IMG/VR virus record: IMGVR_UViG_3300020196_001824
Coordinates: 1 to 53,597 of that record
DNA: 53,597 bases
Strand: one strand, 5' to 3'
Origin: a virus
Below the pieces are notes generated by a model, which was not told where the DNA came from, searched no databases, and saw nothing but the letters and a program-made list of their open reading frames with translations. How positions within the stretch are numbered: the first letter of the stretch is position 1; every line of letters begins with the position of its first letter. Both the position numbers and the translations under genes were made by a program. Positions 38,061 to 46,597 of the stretch are shown one piece after another.

Positions 38061-38274
38061 AAGATAATGTTCGAGTAAAAAATATATACGATAACCAAAA
38101 ACATCCTGAAATAAAGTAAAAAATTATATCTGCAACCCAATACGAGCCAGTGACCTCCATCAACAACTTGAATGAAGCGTCGTACCCAAATGGGAGAAAG
38201 AACATCGCTAACATTAGAGATGTATCTCGATAAAGGGTCAATCTTGTCTCCTTGTGTTTCAGTTTGTGTATCAC
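38044..38274 (-). CDS. Small membrane protein, 76 aa
   Basis: GTG start; two hydrophobic segments SLMLAMFFLPFGYDASFKLL and YWVADIIFYFISGCFWLSYI separated by a short loop, with a charged tail SSKKDN. I recall similar small conserved membrane proteins (YRDT-MFFLPFGYD) in large phages. An overlapping frame at 38057-38287 starts with ATG but encodes a non-conserved-looking sequence and is rejected. Function unknown. Confidence 0.6.
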   Translation of the reverse strand: MIHKLKHKETRLTLYRDTSLMLAMFFLPFGYDASFKLLMEVTGSYWVADIIFYFISGCFWLSYIFFTRTLSSKKDN

Positions 38275-38330
38275 TATCGGGGTCCATATAGGTGTATTAA
38301 AATACTTATGACTATTAGTCGGGGTTTATA

Positions 38331-39263
38331 TTAAATATTCGGATAATCTAACATTTTTTTAATACCATCTTTTAATTGTATAAAATTATTATAATTTGTA
38401 CAATTTTTTAATTCATCTAAATCAGGTTTTCTCCATTTAGTATCGTTCTTCCAACCTTCTTTATAGATAACGTTGAACTCAATACCCATGATTTCGTGAA
38501 TTACTTTTGATAATTCATTTATTGTCACCTCTTCGTCAAAACCAATATTTAAAATTTTATCATTAACATTTTCAATCAATTGATTCATTATGTCGGTATG
38601 GTTTGTAACATAACAAAAAGAACGAGTTTGTTTACCATCACCAAACAAGTAAAATTGTTCGCTCGATTTAATTCTTTCTATAAATTCAGGTATAACTTGT
38701 CCGTAACCGTTTGTTGCCATTCTTGGTCCATAGGTATTGAATGGTCTAACGATTAGATAATTTTTTTGATTTTCCCTAGCCCATAATCTAACCAAATACT
38801 CACCTATTGCTTTTGATGACGCATAAGAATCTCTATCGGATAATGAATCTAAAATTATATATTCAGTTTCTTTTGTTGGGACTTTAGGTTCGGGACCATA
38901 TACTTCAGAAGACGACGCATAAACAACTTTTCTAACTGACTTTCCACAGGATTCTAAAATGTTTTGTGTTAAAAGAATATTATCATTACAAACTTTGTAC
39001 GGTATGTCATAAAAATACTTTGTTCCGTTGATTGCTGCATAGTGTACAACAATTTCAGGATACTCGGTATTCATCATAATCTTTGTTTGACTTAAATTCC
39101 TTAAATCAATTTCGTAAAACCTAAAATTATCATGAATCGGTAAATTTGATTTTTTACCTCTGAAAAAATTATCAACACCAATAACTTGATGTCCATTACT
39201 TAAAAGAGAATCACATAAATGTGAACCTAAAAATCCAGCGGCTCCTGTGACTAAAATTCTCAC
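38331..39263 (-). CDS. NAD-dependent epimerase/dehydratase (extended SDR), 310 aa
   Basis: Nucleotide-sugar SDR. Rossmann TGAAGFLGSHLC (residues about 6-17), VDNFFRGKK, catalytic SSSEVYG and YASSK (Tyr/Lys about 147-151), and substrate loop RPFNTYGPRM. Closest in pattern to UDP-glucuronate decarboxylase/UDP-glucose 4-epimerase-like proteins. It is the last gene of the 16-gene sugar/glycosylation operon and abuts the next gene with no gap. Exact substrate unknown. Confidence 0.82.
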   Translation of the reverse strand: MRILVTGAAGFLGSHLCDSLLSNGHQVIGVDNFFRGKKSNLPIHDNFRFYEIDLRNLSQTKIMMNTEYPEIVVHYAAINGTKYFYDIPYKVCNDNILLTQNILESCGKSVRKVVYASSSEVYGPEPKVPTKETEYIILDSLSDRDSYASSKAIGEYLVRLWARENQKNYLIVRPFNTYGPRMATNGYGQVIPEFIERIKSSEQFYLFGDGKQTRSFCYVTNHTDIMNQLIENVNDKILNIGFDEEVTINELSKVIHEIMGIEFNVIYKEGWKNDTKWRKPDLDELKNCTNYNNFIQLKDGIKKMLDYPNI

Positions 39264-40061
39264 TTATTTTCTCATCCCTTTTGGGACCTTTTTTATAAAT
39301 TTATCATTTTCCTCATCAATAAATTTGAAAATGTCAACATCGATATTATATTTTTTACAAAGAACTTTCATAGCTTTGGTGTCCTTAGGTAAACAAGGGC
39401 CCGCGTATCCACCAAACTCTTCATTTACGTTCAAATAATGACTTTCACCCACTCCGTGAAATAAAAACGCATCTTTAATCGCGCCATAATTAGCTCCAAA
39501 ATGTTGACAAACTTTGTGGAATGAATTCGCAAATGTAATTTTTGTTGCTTTATAAGTGTTTGAAAAATACTTCATTAATTCAGCTTCAACAATTTTCATT
39601 TTTACCCTATGAATAGGTAAATTACCATGACTTTCAACAATTAAGTTATAATCGATATCATTTTCAGTCCCAACTACAAGTATGTTATTATTAAATACAA
39701 AATCATTATATGCGCATCTTTCTTTTAAAAATTCCGGTACAAAAACAAATCTACAATTTGGATAAACTAATTTTAATTTATTAGTTGTTCCAGGTTCTAC
39801 CGTGCTTTTTATTGCAATTAAACCGTTATAGTTTAATTCATCTAATTGACTCACCACACTGCTTACCGCGGATAAATCACATTCTTCATTTAAACCAATT
39901 ATCGTACTAACCGTTAAGTATTTTATTTCACAACCTAAAACATCCTCTATTTTTGTCTCAGGCATTTTTATATCGTAAATAGATACTTCGTGTCCAATAT
40001 ATTCAAACCCATCTTTAATTGCTTGACCCACAACACCAATACCAATGACTCCAATTTTCAT
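39264..40061 (-). CDS. Short nucleotide-sugar dehydrogenase-like protein, 265 aa
   Basis: Member of the UDP-glucose/GDP-mannose dehydrogenase family: IGVIGIGVVGQAI NAD-binding loop, IKSTVEPGTT, EFLKER, KYFSNTYKATKITFANS, and the catalytic cysteine in GGYAGPCLPKDTKAM (about residues 228-242). The family normally has about 390-440 residues; the C-terminal UDP-sugar domain is absent here. It may act on a smaller or differently bound substrate, or work with another protein. Five nt from the next gene, so co-transcribed. Confidence 0.8.
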   Translation of the reverse strand: MKIGVIGIGVVGQAIKDGFEYIGHEVSIYDIKMPETKIEDVLGCEIKYLTVSTIIGLNEECDLSAVSSVVSQLDELNYNGLIAIKSTVEPGTTNKLKLVYPNCRFVFVPEFLKERCAYNDFVFNNNILVVGTENDIDYNLIVESHGNLPIHRVKMKIVEAELMKYFSNTYKATKITFANSFHKVCQHFGANYGAIKDAFLFHGVGESHYLNVNEEFGGYAGPCLPKDTKAMKVLCKKYNIDVDIFKFIDEENDKFIKKVPKGMRK

Positions 40062-40066
40062 AAAAT

Positions 40067-41776
40067 TTAATTTTCTCTTCTTTCGTCGGGTTGATAGTGT
40101 TTAATTCTATCATGCCAAATCGGTGACGCTAATAATACCGCAGGTCTTAGTTTATTTTCTTTTGTTAATTGATACATATATGACATCCACGTTTGTTCAA
40201 ATGGATGTGCCCATTTTGTTTCTATGAACATTTTATAATTACCTTCTTTACTAACAATCATTGGCCAATTTGCATAATAAATTTCACCGTCGATATAAGA
40301 TAATCCATCCATACTTTTAATATTCTTAAAATTAGTTAATGGTACATTTGGGTCTAAACCTGTCACAGGTAATTTATCATAGTTGGGCCAATCTCTTGTT
40401 CTAATTGTTTGTGGCACATTGTACCAAGAACATTGTTTGTCGTTATCAAAATATACTTCAGTAAATGACAATTTAAGAAAATCAAATTGTTCTTTTAACA
40501 TTATTCTGTGAACCAAATTGTAAAGATTGGGGATGTATTTTCTAAATCCGTTTCTACAAAATTGACCTTCAATTTCAGGAGGATTAACGGTCATATCGTC
40601 TTCAAAAAAGAACATAAAATCAGCATCAGAATTATGAAAATGTTCTGACGCCGCTTGTCTACCTCCACAAATACCGGTGTTACCCCCTAAACTAACATAT
40701 TCAAATTTAAAACTTTCAGCGATTTCCCTATTTTTATCTCGAGATTCTTGGGTTGTTGAATTATCGAGTAAAACTAAATGCGGTCTATTTAACCAATCGG
40801 GCGTTTTTTCCATTGATGTAATGGTGTGTAAAACCTGCTCAGCGAAATTAAATGTTAAGACGTATAAATTTGTTTTAACCTTTTCAACATCCCTATCTGT
40901 GTACTTAATAAATTTTTGGGATTGGGTTATTTTAGGTGCAACGATATCTACTTTTTTATCAATAATCGCTTGGGTAAATTTCACAATCAAACCATTACCA
41001 TCTAATTCAAATCTTTTGTACAAGTGAGGTTCATTGTATGACATCAAAGTAAAGACACTTTCCTCTGTTCCCATGTAACCCGTATTCAATGTGTTAGTCA
41101 AGATTGAATAATATGTTGCATTTGCTTCGTGTATTTGTTGTTTGTGTCCACCGAACAAACCACCTCGACAAACATATTCTACCTTCGTTCGTGCAATCTT
41201 ATTCATTTCAGTAAAAGTGAAACCATGAATTTCATTTTCGGCTTGATATGGATAACTTAAAAATAAAAATGGATTACCATATTCAGGTAATTTATTTAAG
41301 ATGTTATTTTCAGTTATATGTGTGTGAGGCACAGTATTTGTAATTCCCGCATCTAACCAAAAGAAATACTCAGTGTCAAATGGATTCCAAATTGACGCGT
41401 CATTTAACATAAACATTTTAGATTGAACTATTGGGTTATAGTATTCCAAAACTGCTTGTGGTGAACCCGATAACCAACCAGCTTGATTTAACCAATCAGG
41501 ACATGTCCTTATTTCTTGAGTTTTATTCCAAAAAGGGTCGTATAATCTTTTTATATCTTCCAATTCGGTTATTCGTACATATGTATTCTCTCTACTTCGT
41601 TTTTCCCAAACCAAATATTCATATTCCGCTGGTATATAAATGAATAAATTTTGTGGAATATCTAAGAACATTTTGAAGTGTTCAATATAATGTGTAAAAT
41701 CCCTCCCCGGTCTACCAATATTCCATAAACCAGTAACAATAGTTAAATTTTTATTAATCTCTTGATTCATCACCAA
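40067..41776 (-). CDS. Two-domain glycosyltransferase: HtrL/WlaTC-like plus GT2-like, 569 aa
   Basis: The first half matches the HtrL/YibB/WlaTC family: LTIVTGLWNIGR, FFWLDAGITNTV and VCRGGLFGGHKQQ. From about residue 295 a GT-A domain begins: NLYVLTFNFAEQVLHTI, LVLLDNSTTQ, GGNTGICGGRQAA and the DxD-like FFFEDDMTVN. The end holds WHDRIKHYQPDERRE. The fusion would carry two transfer activities or one transferase with a family-specific partner. It belongs to the surface-glycan operon; donor and acceptor unknown. Confidence 0.8.
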   Translation of the reverse strand: MVMNQEINKNLTIVTGLWNIGRPGRDFTHYIEHFKMFLDIPQNLFIYIPAEYEYLVWEKRSRENTYVRITELEDIKRLYDPFWNKTQEIRTCPDWLNQAGWLSGSPQAVLEYYNPIVQSKMFMLNDASIWNPFDTEYFFWLDAGITNTVPHTHITENNILNKLPEYGNPFLFLSYPYQAENEIHGFTFTEMNKIARTKVEYVCRGGLFGGHKQQIHEANATYYSILTNTLNTGYMGTEESVFTLMSYNEPHLYKRFELDGNGLIVKFTQAIIDKKVDIVAPKITQSQKFIKYTDRDVEKVKTNLYVLTFNFAEQVLHTITSMEKTPDWLNRPHLVLLDNSTTQESRDKNREIAESFKFEYVSLGGNTGICGGRQAASEHFHNSDADFMFFFEDDMTVNPPEIEGQFCRNGFRKYIPNLYNLVHRIMLKEQFDFLKLSFTEVYFDNDKQCSWYNVPQTIRTRDWPNYDKLPVTGLDPNVPLTNFKNIKSMDGLSYIDGEIYYANWPMIVSKEGNYKMFIETKWAHPFEQTWMSYMYQLTKENKLRPAVLLASPIWHDRIKHYQPDERREN

Positions 41777-41789
41777 CTCTTTATTTATT

Positions 41790-42566
41790 TCATTTGTTTC
41801 GTAATCTGTTATACGTGTTTTTTATTCCTTGTTCTAATCCAACATACTCAATTCCTAAATCAATAAAATTTCCGCAATATTTTTTACCTATTATAGAGTC
41901 GTTAAGGGTTGGTGATTTGAACTCACCTAAATTATTTATCATCTGTAGAATTTCTATAGTTTTAAAGGTTTTATTGTAAGTACATTCATGAATTTTTGGT
42001 AGAATATCTTTATCACTAAAGATAAAATATTTTACCAACCTTGTAAAGTCTTCCATATAAAAAAAATCCATTTCTTTATTTTCATATAAAACAAATGGCT
42101 CCTCCTTGATGTATCTTACTATATTCGACTTTATAAATCTTGTGTCAATCTCGTTTTCATCAAAAACTGCAAACAATCTTATATTAAAAAAATTATCTTT
42201 TTCTAAAATGGAATTATGGATAACTTTTTTACTTAAACCATATGGTGACTCACTATTGAAAATTTCTGCACCCGAACCCAAATTAATAAATCTATCAAAC
42301 CGATTTTTACAACCTAAAAGATTAAAATACATCTTCAAATTCTCATCCATTATTTGAAAATCATCTTTTTTTAGTCTACTTCCTCCAATTACTGCGCAAT
42401 GTAAAACAACATCGAAATATTTGTCTGAAAAAAATTTCAAAGTTTCAAAAGAGTCGGTTAAATCAAAATCTTTTCTCGATATCCCAACAACATTAAATTG
42501 ATTTTTTAAACTTTCAAACAATGATTTACCTATGTATCCATTTGCTCCTGTAATTAGTATTCTCAT
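41790..42566 (-). CDS. SDR reductase/epimerase for a nucleotide sugar, 258 aa
   Basis: Short extended-SDR protein: TGANGYIGKSL (about residues 6-16), FDLTDSFETLKFF, HCAVIGGS, NLGSGAEIF and catalytic YGLSKK (Tyr/Lys about 114-118). Resembles GDP-fucose synthase or dTDP-dehydrorhamnose reductase-like enzymes, which reduce the 4-keto group at the end of deoxysugar pathways. Overlaps the transketolase C gene by 4 nt and so completes the five-gene cassette. A role in reducing the cassette product is inferred. Confidence 0.78.
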   Translation of the reverse strand: MRILITGANGYIGKSLFESLKNQFNVVGISRKDFDLTDSFETLKFFSDKYFDVVLHCAVIGGSRLKKDDFQIMDENLKMYFNLLGCKNRFDRFINLGSGAEIFNSESPYGLSKKVIHNSILEKDNFFNIRLFAVFDENEIDTRFIKSNIVRYIKEEPFVLYENKEMDFFYMEDFTRLVKYFIFSDKDILPKIHECTYNKTFKTIEILQMINNLGEFKSPTLNDSIIGKKYCGNFIDLGIEYVGLEQGIKNTYNRLRNK

Positions 42567-43039
42567 TTTTTTAAATTAATATAAACAGGAGAATTATTAT
42601 TAACAGCAAAATTAAAATCATTTTCTAATTCATCCTGAGTATGTGGTTTAAATAATTTAAGATTTTCAAATATGCTTAGAGCAGCTAAATCTTCACTAGC
42701 CCAATGTGAGAATCCTAAATAACCATAATCTTCATTTCTACCACCACCTAATATCTTTACAGGAATATTTTCATGATTAACGTAATTTCTAATCATTTCA
42801 AATGGTCTATAAATAGCAAACGGTGTAATTGAATATACAAATGGTATTTTATTTTCCATCGCTAGTCCAATAGCTATGCCCATCATAGCCATTTCAGATG
42901 ACCCCACATTAAAAAATCTATCAGGAAATATATTCATAATGTCATCCCATAAACCATAACCTAAATCACCTGTAATAAGATAAATATCAGGATTAGATTT
43001 CATTTCATTAAGCAATAATTTAGCAAATTCTCGTCTCAT
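42563..43039 (-). CDS. Transketolase-like C subunit (pyrimidine-binding domain), 158 aa
   Basis: Matches the Pyr domain of transketolase: REFAKLLLNEMKSNPDIYLI, TGDLGYG, FFNVGSSEMAMMGIAIGLAM (the conserved Glu that activates thiamine diphosphate), and ITPFAIYRPFEMIRNYVNH. Only the Pyr domain is present; the usual third domain is missing. The ATG overlaps the preceding subunit's stop by 4 nt, so both halves are made together. Pairs with 43036-43659. Confidence 0.88.
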   Translation of the reverse strand: MRREFAKLLLNEMKSNPDIYLITGDLGYGLWDDIMNIFPDRFFNVGSSEMAMMGIAIGLAMENKIPFVYSITPFAIYRPFEMIRNYVNHENIPVKILGGGRNEDYGYLGFSHWASEDLAALSIFENLKLFKPHTQDELENDFNFAVNNNSPVYINLKK

Positions 43040-43659
43040 AATAATTGTTCTAATGCTGTTTGGTAATCATTTTCTTTCATTATATGGTAGTGAGCATTTA
43101 ATCCTTTAAGAAATGAAAAATGTTCTACTGTAGTGTAATGGATATTAATATTAGATAGAAATGATTTTAATCTATTTGTCAAATATTCAACGTCTACTTC
43201 TCTATAAGCTGCATATCCATTTACGTTAACATGTACCTCAATGTTTGTAATGTTTTGTTCAACTATGGTTTTAAGAGATTCCCAAACACTACCTTCAGCA
43301 CACTCACCATCACTTAATAACACATATACTTTTCTATTTAGATTAGCAATTGCTCTTCCTAGGGCAATAGTAATACCTAAACCCAAACTACCTGTTGAGC
43401 AACATATACCCGCTTCTTCATCCCAATGTGGGTGTCCACCATGTTTTAAAAATAATGCTTCAGCATCTTGTCCTCTATATTTTTCCAAGCAAACGTATAA
43501 TGCTAATGCGGCATGGCCTGATGATAAGATGAATATATCATCTTTATTCATTTTTTGATAGATACTATCAATTATTTCTAGTGCTGAGAAATAACTACCA
43601 AGATGACCTAATTTATGTTTATAGGCGATTTCAACTATTCGTTTCTTTAGCTCTACCAT
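43036..43659 (-). CDS. Transketolase-like N subunit (thiamine diphosphate domain), 207 aa
   Basis: TPP domain: KHKLGHLGSYFSALEIIDSI with the substrate His, SSGHAALALY, HPHWDEEAGICCSTGSLGLG, and the TPP motif SDGECAEGSVWES ending in VNVNGYAAY. The usual GDG is SDG. In sugar clusters split transketolases transfer two-carbon units to keto-sugars to make branched sugars. It lies directly after the 4,6-dehydratase gene with 7-nt overlap. Substrate assignment is inferred from neighbours. Confidence 0.88.
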   Translation of the reverse strand: MVELKKRIVEIAYKHKLGHLGSYFSALEIIDSIYQKMNKDDIFILSSGHAALALYVCLEKYRGQDAEALFLKHGGHPHWDEEAGICCSTGSLGLGITIALGRAIANLNRKVYVLLSDGECAEGSVWESLKTIVEQNITNIEVHVNVNGYAAYREVDVEYLTNRLKSFLSNINIHYTTVEHFSFLKGLNAHYHIMKENDYQTALEQLL

Positions 43660-44600
43660 ATAAATTTATTTTTATAATATTCTACTATTTTTATTATTTC
43701 ATCATCAAAATTTTTCAATGGTGTCCAACCTAATGACCTCATTTTAGAATCGTTTAATGAATATCTCATATCCATACCGGGTCTGGAATATGTTAAATCA
43801 ATAAAATCATTTGGGTCGTCTTTACCATGGTAAATTTTCACTATTTTACTCACGGTTTCGTAATTTGTCTGTTCGTAATTTGATGAGATATTAAAAATCT
43901 CATTTACTCTATTTGAATTTATTATTGTTATTACGGCCCTTGCAGTATCTTCAGCGTGTAACCAATTTCTAATTGGGAAACCATTGTTATGTAAAGGTAT
44001 TTTTCTACCTAATATTAGATATTTGCAAGTTTTTGGTATAAGTTTTTCAACGTATTGACCAACACCATAATTGTTTGTTGGTCGAATAATTACATATGGT
44101 AAGTTATACGTCCTACCCCACGCAACTATTAATTGGTCTGCGGCTGATTTGGTTGCAGAATAAGGATTACTTGGTTTTAAGATATCATCTTCATTGTGTT
44201 CACCATTAAGTATATCACCATATACCTCATCGGTACTAAAATGTAATAAAACAGGTGTCTTTGACGTTTCTAAACGATATGTTCTAATTAATTCCAATAA
44301 ATTATGGACACCATTAATATTACTTGAGACAAATTCATTACTATTTGATATTGAATTACCAACGTGGGTTTCTGCTGCGGTATTAATCACATAGTCACAA
44401 TCATATAAAAATTTTAAATCATTAATATCACTTTTAACAAATGTGAAATTTTTATATTCATTAAATTCTTTTAATAATTCTTTATTTGATGCATATGTCA
44501 TTTTATCAACACCCATAACATACCACCCTAAATTCAGACATTCTCTTGTAATATGAGAACCAATAAAACCTAAACAACCTGTTATGTAAACTACCTTCAT
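43653..44600 (-). CDS. dTDP/CDP-glucose 4,6-dehydratase-like (RmlB family), 315 aa
   Basis: Extended SDR with TGCLGFIGSHI, NTAAETHVGNS, HFSTDEVYGD (Asp-Glu pair typical of 4,6-dehydratases), NPYSATKSAADQL (Tyr/Lys) and RPTNNYGVGQYVEKLIPK. It would make a 4-keto-6-deoxyhexose nucleotide, the substrate of the 3-dehydrase encoded by the gene just upstream (1-nt overlap). Length matches RmlB (about 330-360) slightly short. The nucleotide (dTDP, CDP or GDP) cannot be decided by eye. Confidence 0.88.
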   Translation of the reverse strand: MKVVYITGCLGFIGSHITRECLNLGWYVMGVDKMTYASNKELLKEFNEYKNFTFVKSDINDLKFLYDCDYVINTAAETHVGNSISNSNEFVSSNINGVHNLLELIRTYRLETSKTPVLLHFSTDEVYGDILNGEHNEDDILKPSNPYSATKSAADQLIVAWGRTYNLPYVIIRPTNNYGVGQYVEKLIPKTCKYLILGRKIPLHNNGFPIRNWLHAEDTARAVITIINSNRVNEIFNISSNYEQTNYETVSKIVKIYHGKDDPNDFIDLTYSRPGMDMRYSLNDSKMRSLGWTPLKNFDDEIIKIVEYYKNKFIW

Positions 44601-45739
44601 TAATTAAAAAATTTTATAATTTTATCTGTCACGTAATCAACATCATCAATATTCATCCCATGGTGTGCACCAAGTAAAAACCCATTTCTCATAATCATGT
44701 CTGAGTTTTTAAATGACTTTAAATAATTTCTATACGCTGGATGTCTTGTAACATTACCAGCAAAAGTTACTCTTGTTTGTATATTATTTTCCTCTAAGAA
44801 ATGAAGTAAATCGTACCTGTACTCACTTTGTAGTGGGATAGCCAACCAATTGGGTTTTATTGAATCATCGGGTAAAATAATGTCACCAACACCTCTTAAA
44901 TTATTAATGTATCTTTCTATATTATTTCGTCTTATTTGTTCAAAATTTTTAAATCTATCTAATTGTACTAAACCAAATGCCGCATTCATTTCCGAACTTT
45001 TAAAATTATAACCCAACACCGAATACAAGAATTTGTGGTCGTAAGGAATTCCGTCAACAGAATGGTTAAATCTGTCAGACATTATTTCAGAATTATCTCC
45101 TAACCTTCCCCAATCTCTGTATTGTAAGCATACGTCTCTTAATTTGGTGTCATTGAACATAACCATACCCCCCGAACCACCAGCTGTAATCACATGACTA
45201 GCGTAAAAACTTGTTGTTGAGATGTCCGATTCTAATGTGTGAGTTATAGTGTCAGCAGAATCCTCAATTAAAATAATATCCCCTCTACCAATTTCGATTA
45301 AACATTCTTTTAATAATTTCCAATTGGGTTTGTTACCAATAAGATTTGGTAGCATAATGACTTTAACTTCATTATCAACCAAAGAAATTATTTCACTTAC
45401 AGTTGGTACATAAGAGTTTATACCAACATCACAAAATACAGGTATTAAACCTAATTGAATTATAGGTGCTAAAGTTGTTGAAAATGTACAAGAGGGTGTA
45501 ATCACCTTAGTTCCCTTGTTTAATTGTAAACAAGCTAATGATAATAAACAGGCGGACGAACCGCTGTTCACAAAAACACCGAATTTTTTACCAAAAAAAC
45601 GACTAATTCTTTCTTCAAATTCAATCGTTTTAGGTCCAAATCCGGCAATCCAACCATCTCTTAAACAATTAACAACCGCTTGTATTTCCTCCTCACCATA
45701 TGACTCAAACTTATTAGGTGCGTACCATATTTTTTTCAT
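44600..45739 (-). CDS. RfbH/ColD-like PLP-dependent 3-dehydrase (DegT fold), 379 aa
   Basis: DegT/DnrJ/EryC1 family but the PLP lysine is replaced by His182 in SFYASHVITAGGSGG, the hallmark of sugar 3-dehydrases (RfbH AHHIT; ColD) rather than aminotransferases. Other RfbH-like blocks: RDGWIAGFGPKT, VNSGSSACLLSL, IIQLGLIPVF, LIEDSAD, YRDWGR and GYNFKSSEMNAAFGLVQL. The Cys cluster that binds 2Fe-2S in RfbH (CWC...C after RDWGR) is absent; this stretch reads GDNSEIMSDRF, so the chemistry may follow the ColD route. It would remove O3 to give a 4-keto-3,6-dideoxy sugar. Confidence 0.85.
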   Translation of the reverse strand: MKKIWYAPNKFESYGEEEIQAVVNCLRDGWIAGFGPKTIEFEERISRFFGKKFGVFVNSGSSACLLSLACLQLNKGTKVITPSCTFSTTLAPIIQLGLIPVFCDVGINSYVPTVSEIISLVDNEVKVIMLPNLIGNKPNWKLLKECLIEIGRGDIILIEDSADTITHTLESDISTTSFYASHVITAGGSGGMVMFNDTKLRDVCLQYRDWGRLGDNSEIMSDRFNHSVDGIPYDHKFLYSVLGYNFKSSEMNAAFGLVQLDRFKNFEQIRRNNIERYINNLRGVGDIILPDDSIKPNWLAIPLQSEYRYDLLHFLEENNIQTRVTFAGNVTRHPAYRNYLKSFKNSDMIMRNGFLLGAHHGMNIDDVDYVTDKIIKFFN

Positions 45740-45748
45740 AATGTTTTT

Positions 45749-46594
45749 TTACATCCAACCTAATTGAATAAATCTCATGTGGTTGTCGTCAATATTTTGA
45801 TTCCTGTGTATGTTACAACCCTCGATACCTTCGTGTGTTGTATGTCTGATTACTGGAAATGTGGTGACACCACCTTTTTCTCTCCATTGTTCAATGGTGA
45901 TAAGTGGTTCTTCGTCACTGTAAAATCTAACCAATTTCTTAAATCCATGTTTACCCATGTATGCAGAAAATGATACGTCATCATTCCATGATACGTCCAT
46001 AAACTCCTTATATAAATCATCTTGGAAAAAATATCTTTGATAAGAAATTGTTTTATAGTGTTGTAAAAATTTTACATACACGTCTTTATAAACGGAAACA
46101 ACAAAAGTGTTTCTAACATCATCAAAATCACTCGGGTTCTCACATCTACTTCCATCATATCCACAAGCGGTGTCAGTATAGGTTTCTTGATTTTTAACTT
46201 GTTCTTCAACCATCTTGGGGTGATAAACTAAATCATCATCACATACAATCAAAATAGCGTCTCTTTCGGTAACTCTTTTTAAGGTGGGAACTAACTTTGT
46301 CATAGTACCTAAATCATCTAAACCTTCAAAAATTTTAAATTTAGGATGTTGTTGTGACAACTCTTTCATCCATTCTGGTATAACGTAAGGTTCACCGGTT
46401 AATTTACTTACAGACGGTACGTTTAAATGTATTTCATATTCACCATTATATTCTTGTTCTATTAATGATTTAATATTACTTTTTATCCCTGTATCATATT
46501 CCGCCGAAAGTCTTGATGGGATTGTTGTTAATGTTACGATAACTCTTCTCTTATGTTTCATAATTAAATTTTTAATTGTATTCAGAATTGACAT
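45749..46594 (-). CDS. GT-A glycosyltransferase-like protein, 281 aa
   Basis: GT-A fold: RRVIVTLTTIPSRL start strand, LIEQEYNGEYEIHLNVP, VTERDAILIVCDDDLVYHPK with the DxD metal site (about residues 117-121), FFQDDLYKEFMDVSWNDDVS. A paralogue is encoded directly upstream (46598-47449). The first ATG is used; MKHKRR at 46561 is an alternative start. Acceptor and donor unknown. Confidence 0.75.
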   Translation of the reverse strand: MSILNTIKNLIMKHKRRVIVTLTTIPSRLSAEYDTGIKSNIKSLIEQEYNGEYEIHLNVPSVSKLTGEPYVIPEWMKELSQQHPKFKIFEGLDDLGTMTKLVPTLKRVTERDAILIVCDDDLVYHPKMVEEQVKNQETYTDTACGYDGSRCENPSDFDDVRNTFVVSVYKDVYVKFLQHYKTISYQRYFFQDDLYKEFMDVSWNDDVSFSAYMGKHGFKKLVRFYSDEEPLITIEQWREKGGVTTFPVIRHTTHEGIEGCNIHRNQNIDDNHMRFIQLGWM

Positions 46595-46597
46595 AAT

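Noticed and set aside
38057-38287. Alternative 76-codon minus-strand frame with ATG start
   Set aside because: The overlapping GTG-started frame has two clean membrane segments and resembles known small phage proteins; this one does not.
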